Shown: in pieces, positions 11,601 to 12,001 of the stretch
Numbering within the stretch: the stretch's first letter is position 1
How the letters are laid out: the number at the start of each line of letters is the position of its first letter
Assembly (NCBI GenBank): GCA_026770585.1
Contig: MU646410.1
Span: 201,933-213,933, forward strand
Reading direction: 5' to 3'
Origin: Baffinella frigidus
Lineage: Eukaryota > Cryptophyceae > Cryptomonadales > Baffinellaceae
Length of the DNA stretch: 12,001 nt
Made by a program: the position numbers and the translations under genes
Notes under the pieces: model-generated
What the model saw: the letters and a program-made list of their open reading frames with translations, nothing else
Database searches by the model: none
Told to the model about the DNA's origin: nothing

Positions 11601-12001
11601 GCAACCCCCTCACACGAAAGCAGCATCGCTTCTTCGCCCGATCTGCCGCGTATCAGCATCACGTCACCCTCCCTTTCAAACAGGGGCTGTGAGGGTGTCT
11701 TCGGGTGAAAGGAACCTTTTTGGGGGATCGACCGGCAAAATCTGTGTGTTTTTTTGGGGGGGGGGGTTGTTTTCTTTTTTATCCCCGAGGCGGGGCAGCA
11801 CACCAACCCCCACACACGAAAGCAGTGACGCTTCTTCGCCCGTTCCGCGCGCCAGCATCTCGTCACCCTCCCGCGGCAACAAGTGACCCCTAACCCCTAC
11901 CCTGAAACACTCTCCCGCTGCTCCCGCTCTCCCTCTCTCCCTCTCTCCCTCTCTCCCTCTCTCCCTCTCTCCCTCTCTCCCTCTCTCCCTCTCTCCGCTC
12001 T
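4112..12001 (+). CDS. Split gene: N-terminal part of SelD-associated FAD/NAD(P) oxidoreductase, 3' end outside window
   Basis: Taking the intact copy of each exon (4112-4176, 5073-5156, 5937-6016, 6843-6921, 8417-8524, 9240-9293, 9598-9657, 10872-11050) gives one continuous frame. Its motifs follow the order of the pyridine-nucleotide-disulfide oxidoreductase family found N-terminal to selenophosphate synthetase (TIGR03169 type): an FAD-binding [32 protein letters not shown] and [11 protein letters not shown]. These proteins are flavin-dependent NADH dehydrogenase-like; their exact substrate is not established, and a role with selenium or redox metabolism is inferred from the fusion. All junctions are GT-AG. 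The second GGGxGGxE nucleotide-binding motif and SelD itself are not in the window. Most exons are duplicated locally, so the locus may be functional with alternative exons or a decaying copy. The family call rests on remembered motifs. Confidence 0.75.
4177..4317 (+). other. AT-rich insert with open frame continuing exon 0
   Basis: From the donor of exon 0 the frame stays open for 46 more codons ([14 protein letters not shown], then [30 protein letters not shown]) to TGA at 4315. This tract is much more AT-rich than any exon here and contains no heptamers. It is absent after the other two leader-exon copies. It could be a retained-intron C-terminus, a fragment of organelle DNA, or the tail of another exon. 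I do not recognise the peptide. Confidence 0.4.
4355..4462. repeat. CCCGCAA/CCCGGAA/CCCGAAA heptamer tract
   Basis: Heptamer variants with a mixed ACCCGCA, ATCCGGA and ACCCGAA pattern, preceded at about 4336 by GGTTTGGCTGCCTGTACCC, a block that returns at 4628. Confidence 0.85.
4466..4530 (+). CDS. Leader exon 0, copy 3
   Basis: GTTGCCAG|TGAGC to GGCCAAG|GTTCTC, 65 nt. The protein is identical to copy 2 except for S in place of P in NLSHVDTL and LSKSKRK in place of LAKSKRK. It is intact in length, phase and both splice sites. Heptamer tracts flank it on both sides. Confidence 0.65.
4531..4740. repeat. Heptamer intron with repeated GGCTGCCTGTACCC block
   Basis: CCCGAAA and CCCGGAT heptamers with an embedded 4603-4647 block (GCAAGGTAGTGACCGACCC, GTTTGGCTGCCTGTACCC). 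The last part of this block is shared with about 4336-4352, so each leader-exon copy carries the same upstream fragment, possibly a decayed small exon. Confidence 0.65.
4741..4805 (+). CDS. Leader exon 0, copy 4
   Basis: ACCCCAG|TGAGC to GTCAAG|GTTATC, again 65 nt. It reads [15 protein letters not shown] then TGDMVK: the first half is as in copy 2, and the second half is diverged but open and still basic. It is the copy nearest to exon 1, so it is the simplest splice partner. Confidence 0.6.
4806..4906. repeat. Heptamer intron between exon 0 and exon 1
   Basis: CCCTGAA, CCCTAAA and CCCCAAA units only, in C-rich orientation. Confidence 0.85.
4907..4963 (+). pseudogene. Oxidoreductase exon 1, copy a (decayed)
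   Basis: GACACGCCGGTGGTGAAGAA reads [11 protein letters not shown] like exon 1b, but the glycine-rich FAD loop is replaced by SSAPRDN and the rest of the exon and donor are missing. The acceptor is CCCAAG|GAC. Without GGGHAH this copy could not bind the dinucleotide. Confidence 0.75.
4996..5060. repeat. CCCCACA tandem heptamers
   Basis: About eight CCCCACAC/CCCAAC units, a further locally homogenised heptamer variant just before exon 1b. Confidence 0.85.
5073..5156 (+). CDS. Oxidoreductase exon 1, copy b: FAD-binding N-terminus
   Basis: CTCCAG|GAC to GATCCG|GTGCAA, 84 nt, phase 0. It reads [20 protein letters not shown] then [20 protein letters not shown] is the beta-strand and glycine-rich loop at the start of the Rossmann fold that binds FAD in this family, where GGGHAHV is typical, and the following helix ends in the usual GM.P. 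Joined to the exon at 5937 it continues as [16 protein letters not shown], matching the family order. Four other copies (4907, 5285, 5405, 5578) surround it; only this one and 5405 keep the whole loop. Confidence 0.85.
5171..5194. other. Perfect 8-bp hairpin at strand switch of heptamers
   Basis: ACCCTCAA (5171-5178) and TTGAGGGT (5187-5194) with an 8-base loop. It lies exactly where the heptamers change from C-rich to G-rich on this strand. Confidence 0.7.
5195..5284. repeat. G-rich (TTTAGGG-like) heptamer tract
   Basis: GTAGGGTTTTGGGGC, AGGGGTCTAGAGTT and GGGTTGGGG units: telomere-like repeats in the opposite orientation to almost all others in the window. A second such tract is at 5484-5577. 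Confidence 0.8.
5285..5335 (+). pseudogene. Oxidoreductase exon 1, copy c (truncated)
   Basis: Reads [17 protein letters not shown]. The first two glycines of GGGHAH are replaced by CS. The 3' third, including the GMDP donor, is lost and replaced by a TATAC array. Confidence 0.75.
5336..5403. repeat. TATAC microsatellite inside the exon 1 cluster
   Basis: About twelve ATACT/TATAC units, exactly between truncated copy c and copy d. The same motif separates exon copies at 2756 and 3035. Confidence 0.9.
5405..5464 (+). CDS. Oxidoreductase exon 1, copy d
   Basis: Reads [20 protein letters not shown] and ends GATCCG|GTGTGT, the same donor position as copy b. The loop is intact and the two changes (Y to F, K to Q) are conservative. 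The DTPVVKDL start is missing, because the TATAC array runs directly into GGTGATGATG, so no acceptor AG is visible. It is probably a 5'-truncated copy rather than a usable exon. Confidence 0.7.
5484..5577. repeat. G-rich heptamer tract 2
   Basis: GGGTTTGGGGTTCAGGGT and GGTTAGGGTGCAGGGGTTTAGG, again TTTAGGG-like on the + strand, directly before exon 1 copy e. Confidence 0.8.
5578..5610 (+). pseudogene. Oxidoreductase exon 1, copy e (fragment)
   Basis: Reads [11 protein letters not shown] then |GTGCAACCC. It keeps the donor and six downstream bases of copy b (GTGCAACCC), but the start is missing and three codons (LGM) are deleted. Confidence 0.75.
5648..5813. repeat. CCCCAAA-type heptamers
   Basis: C-rich heptamer filler resumes: CCCCAAA, CCCTAAC and CTCCAAC variants. 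No coding signal. Confidence 0.8.
5814..5906. repeat. Homogeneous CCCCTAT heptamer array
   Basis: About thirteen nearly perfect CCCCTAT units. This heptamer differs from CCCTAAA but keeps the 7-bp period, so it seems to be a recently expanded local variant of the filler. Confidence 0.95.
5937..6016 (+). CDS. Oxidoreductase exon 2: YSGMLPG segment
   Basis: Acceptor ATCAG|ATG, donor GCAGG|GTCCTA, 80 nt. It reads [20 protein letters not shown] then LPGHVAG. This is the second strand of the Rossmann fold (VQATLITRD) followed by the PYSGMLPG motif that is a hallmark of this oxidoreductase family. I placed the donor at GG|GT because the join to the exon at 6843 gives [15 protein letters not shown], matching the family pattern AG.Y..E.HIDL. 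A 5'-truncated second copy lies at 6200. Confidence 0.85.
6017..6199. repeat. Heptamer intron after exon 2
   Basis: CCCTAAA, CCCTGAA and less regular text (TTTAAATTTCCACACCC). No further exon-like block. Confidence 0.7.
6200..6243 (+). pseudogene. Oxidoreductase exon 2, copy 2 (5'-truncated)
   Basis: Reads [15 protein letters not shown] and keeps the GCAGG|GTCCTAC donor. Pro before Tyr is changed to Arg, and the acceptor and the QATLITRD part are missing. The donor context is identical over 10 bases. Confidence 0.8.
6244..6658. repeat. Heptamer intron with a small exon 3 relic
   Basis: Mostly CCCTAAA/CCCCAAA filler. Within 6513-6590 is a non-repeat patch with TTCAAATCCTACGTGTTCCC and ACCGAGGAGTGCCC. 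The latter matches the EEC part of exon 3, so this may be a first, heavily broken exon 3 copy. Confidence 0.5.
6659..6825. mobile_element. Foldback (MITE-like) element just before exon 3
   Basis: About 65 bases at the left (CCCGCCAGGTATTTG, GGAGTTCCCCGAAT, GAAATTTAC.ACACAATTGG) recur in reverse complement at the right (CCAATTGTGTGGTAAATTTC, ATTCGGGGAACTCC, CAAATACCTGGCGGG), with a loop of about 30 bases. AT flanks both ends and might be a 2-bp target duplication. Its left end carries CCAG|GTATTT, a splice-like context. No protein is encoded. Confidence 0.85.
6843..6921 (+). CDS. Oxidoreductase exon 3: HIDL segment, best copy
   Basis: Acceptor GGCAG|GTTC, donor GCCGAG|GTCAAT, 79 nt. It reads [11 protein letters not shown] then [33 protein letters not shown] is a conserved block of the family after the SGMLPG motif. 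Joined to the exon at 8417 it gives [15 protein letters not shown]. Three worse copies follow at 7274, about 7505 and 7955. It starts only 20 bases after a foldback element. Confidence 0.85.
6922..7273. other. Intron with ~30-bp tandem repeats
   Basis: TACATTTTGAGCC followed by CGCCCGACTCTTCAC-like text occurs three times (about 6971, 7005 and 7033), ending in CACGCCGAGGTCCTC, which copies the end of exon 3. AAAAAGGCACTAAC at 6942 also returns at 7636. Confidence 0.75.
7274..7336 (+). pseudogene. Oxidoreductase exon 3, copy 2 (frameshifted)
   Basis: GAGGAGTGCCCCATCGACC keeps [14 protein letters not shown], with His of HIDL changed to Pro. Five bases are then missing after the G run, so the VHAE end is out of frame. 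GAGGTC is kept. Confidence 0.8.
7337..7726. other. Intron stretch with a weak exon 3 relic
   Basis: At about 7505-7562, GCATGACCTTGTCGGG and CCTGGGAAAGCTCGCCAACG resemble exon 3 (ACCTGGGGAAACTCGCTAAC) but are not readable. A short direct repeat, ACCTGTAGTCTT, occurs at 7603 and 7620. No other content recognised. Confidence 0.45.
7727..7933. mobile_element. Near-perfect foldback element with TA ends
   Basis: The left arm 7727-7800 (TAGAGCCAATCTGGTAGG, CTTGGCCAAAGCGAAGTTCG, CTTCTAGATGGACC) and the right arm 7861-7933 are reverse complements with about two differences. The loop is 60 bases. TA stands at both outer ends and may be the target duplication typical of mariner/Stowaway-type MITEs. 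It lies between exon 3 copies and carries no protein. The small divergence between arms suggests recent formation or repair. Confidence 0.9.
7955..8011 (+). pseudogene. Oxidoreductase exon 3, copy 4
   Basis: Reads [19 protein letters not shown] in one open frame, with 12 of 19 positions as in exon 3 and most differences mild, but HIDL is changed to NIHL and the donor GAG|GT to GAG|TT. The start (FYTREEC) is missing. It was translatable until recently but is no longer spliceable. Confidence 0.75.
8118..8220 (+). pseudogene. Oxidoreductase exon 4, copy 1 (rearranged)
   Basis: GCAGGCGATCGGGATCGA and GTGAAGAAGGTGGTCAAG..GGGGCGCCCC match the exon at 8417. Extra bases have turned the centre into a palindrome, the GACATCCCGTAC part is deleted to GTGGGAC, and the match stops at CGATCAACATC, where an AT-rich microsatellite begins. 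Confidence 0.8.
8121..8146. other. Perfect 26-bp palindrome in exon 4 copy 1
   Basis: GGCGATCGGGATC followed directly by its own reverse complement. Only the left half (plus a few bases) exists in exon 4 copy 2, so the right half was created by an inverted copying event. A second small mirror, CTTCAC.GTGAAG, follows at about 8156. Confidence 0.9.
8221..8398. repeat. AT-rich microsatellite (AGATAT units)
   Basis: TATCTxTATA, AGATATAGAT and about eight AGAGATAT units between exon 4 copies 1 and 2. Confidence 0.9.
8417..8524 (+). CDS. Oxidoreductase exon 4: [10 protein letters not shown] segment, intact copy
   Basis: Acceptor GGGGCAG|GCG and donor GCCCAG|GTATAC enclose 108 nt, phase 0. It reads [20 protein letters not shown] then [16 protein letters not shown]. 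The family has G.D...+.V...[17 protein letters not shown] at this place: the beta hairpin and strand before the FAD/NAD domain crossover. It follows exon 3 without gap or overlap of protein sequence. Copies at 8118, 8735 and 8933 are partial. Confidence 0.9.
8525..8655. repeat. AT-rich microsatellite with (TA)n
   Basis: AAATATAAATAT units followed by about 19 TA dinucleotides at 8617-8654, just after the donor of exon 4. Confidence 0.9.
8735..8811 (+). pseudogene. Oxidoreductase exon 4, copy 3 (5' part lost)
   Basis: Reads [20 protein letters not shown] and ends GCGCAG|GTCCGG. The preceding KVVKMKGR part is replaced by unrelated sequence, with no clear acceptor. Most base changes are at third positions, so this copy either was selected as protein or derives from a selected one. 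Confidence 0.8.
8836..9034. repeat. Spaced ~30-bp AAATTA..ACTCCxTTTTG..TTTGTAC repeats
   Basis: Four units of the form AAATTAxxACxCCxTTTT followed by GTTTGTAC-like text, at about 8835, 8873, 8907 and 9004. Exon 4 copy 4 lies between the third and fourth. The spacing is irregular. Confidence 0.7.
8933..8989 (+). pseudogene. Oxidoreductase exon 4, copy 4 (donor lost)
   Basis: Reads [19 protein letters not shown], the same peptide as copies 2 and 3 at this place, but CAG|GT is changed to CAG|AT, so the donor is destroyed. It also lacks the 5' part. Confidence 0.8.
9035..9239. other. Intron: short GC-rich patch, then heptamers
   Basis: 9050-9135 is GC-rich (GTCGTGGAAAGGACGAGG, a run of eight G, CGCGCAGGTTT) and faintly like exon 5 (GATGGAAAGGCGGAG), perhaps a relic. 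From 9140 on CCCAAAC heptamers lead to the acceptor CCCCAG. Confidence 0.4.
9240..9293 (+). CDS. Oxidoreductase exon 5: hydrophilic linker
   Basis: Acceptor ACCCCAG|ATGGAG, donor GCGACG|GTTACA, 54 nt, phase 0. It reads [18 protein letters not shown], a charged insert between APQLAQ and VTPVKPID. Bacterial members of the family have a short loop (GVPGA..H) here, so this would be a eukaryotic extension. Only this copy is clear. The support comes from splice signals, phase and its position between two certain exons. Confidence 0.6.
9294..9597. repeat. Heptamer intron of AAACCATA type
   Basis: ACCCTAA units shift to CAGAAAA and then ACCATAA/AACCATC units, another local variant of the 7-bp filler, ending in CCCCAAACCAG. 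Confidence 0.8.
9598..9657 (+). CDS. Oxidoreductase exon 6: [10 protein letters not shown] segment
   Basis: Acceptor AACCAG|GTT, donor AAACGG|GTGTGT, 60 nt, phase 0. It reads [20 protein letters not shown], very close to the family block VKPI..F...W...L.R that precedes the NAD(P)H-binding half. The split from exon 5 falls directly before VTPVKP. Two shorter copies follow at 9721 and 10119. The next exon is expected to lead to a GGGxGGVE motif, not found in the window. Confidence 0.9.
9721..9747 (+). pseudogene. Oxidoreductase exon 6, copy 2 (fragment)
   Basis: Reads TKWETILKR and is followed by CTACCC, so the GT donor is lost. The upstream [10 protein letters not shown] part is missing. Confidence 0.8.
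9748..9944. repeat. Heptamer filler with TTTCCTCTAACCCCG repeats
   Basis: GTTTCCTCTA.CCCGAAACC occurs near 9680, 9860, 9907 and 9925, mixed with CCCGAAA heptamers. No exon. Confidence 0.6.
9945..10083. repeat. GA-rich (purine) tract
   Basis: About 140 bases of GAGA, GGGGGGA and GAGAGAGG, with hardly any pyrimidine on the + strand. The complementary CT type occurs at 11068-11235, giving two oppositely oriented triplex-prone tracts. Confidence 0.9.
10119..10151 (+). pseudogene. Oxidoreductase exon 6, copy 3
   Basis: Reads [11 protein letters not shown] and ends AAGCGG|GTGTCC, so the donor is preserved. GKWETILKR is changed at two positions, and the VTPVKPID start is absent. Confidence 0.8.
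10201..10284. repeat. Interstitial telomere-type array
   Basis: CCCCAAA units flank seven perfect CCCTAAA units at 10222-10270, more than at the left end of the window. This shows that perfect telomere units occur as intron filler. Confidence 0.9.
10285..10350 (+). pseudogene. Two decayed exon 7 starts
   Basis: CCAGATGCGGGATTCGAACC at 10285 and CCAGGAGTGCGACCGAACCG at 10338 both resemble CCAG|GTGTGCGACC..CGAACC at the start of the exon at 10872. Both are short and unreadable further on. Confidence 0.45.
10351..10607. other. Non-coding stretch with GTTGACTTT inverted element
   Basis: GGCAAGTTGACTTTTGAT (about 10457-10474) is the exact reverse complement of 11457-11474. At 10558-10605 an open GC-rich patch, [15 protein letters not shown], could be another small exon but has no copy or recognised match. 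Confidence 0.5.
10608..10871 (+). repeat. Minisatellite carrying repeated splice acceptors
   Basis: GCCCCAGCCCTCATCCCCAA with TCACCACAACCCC occurs at about 10610, 10642 and 10749. CCCCCCACACACACCAG|GT follows four times, with the AG at 10688, 10728, 10822 and 10871. The text after each AG is a start of exon 7: GTGTCTCAT, GTATGCGACCGG, GTGTGTGACC and GTGTGCGACC, the last being the full exon. Confidence 0.8.
10872..11050 (+). CDS. Oxidoreductase exon 7: Ser/Ala/Pro-rich insert
   Basis: Acceptor CACACCAG|GTG, donor GATAG|GTACAC, 179 nt (59 codons plus 2). It reads [20 protein letters not shown] and goes on with Ala, Ser, Thr and Pro ([10 protein letters not shown]) to [20 protein letters not shown]. 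Joined to exon 6 it gives [12 protein letters not shown], which continues the helix after KWETILKR. The rest looks like a disordered insert placed before the expected NAD(P)H-binding motif. GTCAGTAGGCGCGTC and GCGTCGTCAGT repeats inside point to slippage. The assignment relies on phase, splice sites and the helix continuation. Confidence 0.65.
11060..11237. repeat. CT-rich tract with ~54-bp higher-order repeat
   Basis: TCTCTCACTCTC units. CTCTCGCACGCT occurs at about 11124 and 11177, followed both times by CTCACTCTCCCACTCTCTCT, so the tract has a longer period imposed on the short one. Confidence 0.9.
11238..11385. repeat. Heptamer filler before linker exon copies
   Basis: ACCCTAAACACCAAA and AACCACAAACCATC units, leading to CCCCCACACACGAAAGCAG. 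Confidence 0.75.
11386..11437 (+). CDS. Ser/Pro-rich linker exon 8, copy 1
   Basis: After CACGAAAGCAG, and in the phase left by exon 7, this reads [18 protein letters not shown]. The sequence is low in hydrophobic residues and fits a disordered linker. Copies at 11624 and 11826 share the same acceptor context (CACACGAAAGCAG). There is no GT at its visible 3' end (GCAG|TGGACT). Confidence 0.45.
11438..11598. other. Non-coding stretch with inverted partner of 10440-10475
   Basis: ATCAAAAGTCAACTTGCC is an exact inverted copy of about 10457-10474, and CGAATCAACTTA resembles the reverse complement of TAAGTTGAATTTC there. It ends in a run of about twelve G at 11581. Confidence 0.6.
11624..11683 (+). 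pseudogene. Ser/Pro-rich linker exon 8, copy 2
   Basis: Reads [20 protein letters not shown] in the phase of exon 7 after CACGAAAGCAG. The frame is open, but the end AAACAG|GGGCTG is not a GT donor. Confidence 0.5.
11684..11825. other. Short intron with poly-T/poly-G run
   Basis: Contains a run of T followed by about thirteen G around 11747-11766, then GTTTTCTTTTTTATCCCC, and ends in CACACACGAAAGCAG before copy 3. Nothing coding. Confidence 0.6.
11826..11882 (+). CDS. Ser/Pro-rich linker exon 8, copy 3
   Basis: Between AAAGCAG|TGACGC and GGCAACAA|GTGACC, 57 nt. It reads [19 protein letters not shown] when joined to exon 7. Of the three copies, only this one has a GT donor at its end, so it is the best candidate for use. 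Confidence 0.5.
11912..12001. repeat. CTCTCCCT octamer array
   Basis: About ten TCTCCCTC units to the edge of the window. Confidence 0.95.

Overview
This is eukaryotic nuclear DNA, most likely from a microalga. It opens with CCCTAAA heptamers (plant, green-algal or dinoflagellate type telomere repeat), its coding pieces are short GC-rich exons bounded by AG and GT, and the spaces between them are filled with degenerate telomere-like heptamers, TATAC/TA microsatellites and foldback elements. No bacterial operon, rRNA, tRNA or CRISPR array is visible. A green (prasinophyte-like) alga or a dinoflagellate fits; I cannot choose between them.

The best recognised content is one split gene on the + strand, from about 4112 to beyond the right edge. 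Read in order, its exons spell the N-terminal part of an FAD-dependent pyridine-nucleotide oxidoreductase of the family that is fused to, or travels with, selenophosphate synthetase SelD (the TIGR03169 'Nterm_to_SelD' type): [12 protein letters not shown] (5073-5156), [13 protein letters not shown] (5937-6016), [15 protein letters not shown] (6843-6921), [11 protein letters not shown] (8417-8524), [18 protein letters not shown] (9598-9657), then a Ser/Pro/Ala-rich insert (10872-11050 and three short copies after 11386). The junctions can be phased: exons of 84, 80, 79, 108, 54 and 60 nt join in one frame. The second half of the oxidoreductase and any SelD domain would lie to the right of the window.

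The striking property is that nearly every exon is present in several local copies, lined up as 0-0-0-0-1-1-1-1-1-2-2-3-3-3-3-4-4-4-4-5-6-6-6-7..., one or two intact and the others truncated, frameshifted or stripped of a splice site. The leader exon at 4112 exists in three 65-nt copies that all end in AAG|GT. Copies are separated by heptamer tracts, TATAC arrays or hairpins.

The left third (1-3300) follows the same pattern with unrecognised exons: a hydrophobic segment (VVLGLVSRAAGT) in seven copies, an ADIIDLIVVLPGLLK segment in three or more, and a basic tail (VECRRVARARRQG) in three. One of these tail copies is split by a 65-bp element that recurs at 3563 and 3919, which shows insertion into a pre-existing sequence. 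Whether this is the 5' part of the same gene or a separate membrane-protein gene is unresolved.

The right third (9660-12001) holds further exon-6 and exon-7 copies, an interstitial CCCTAAA array (10222-10270), GA- and CT-rich tracts, a minisatellite of splice acceptors, and three copies of a Ser/Pro-rich exon.
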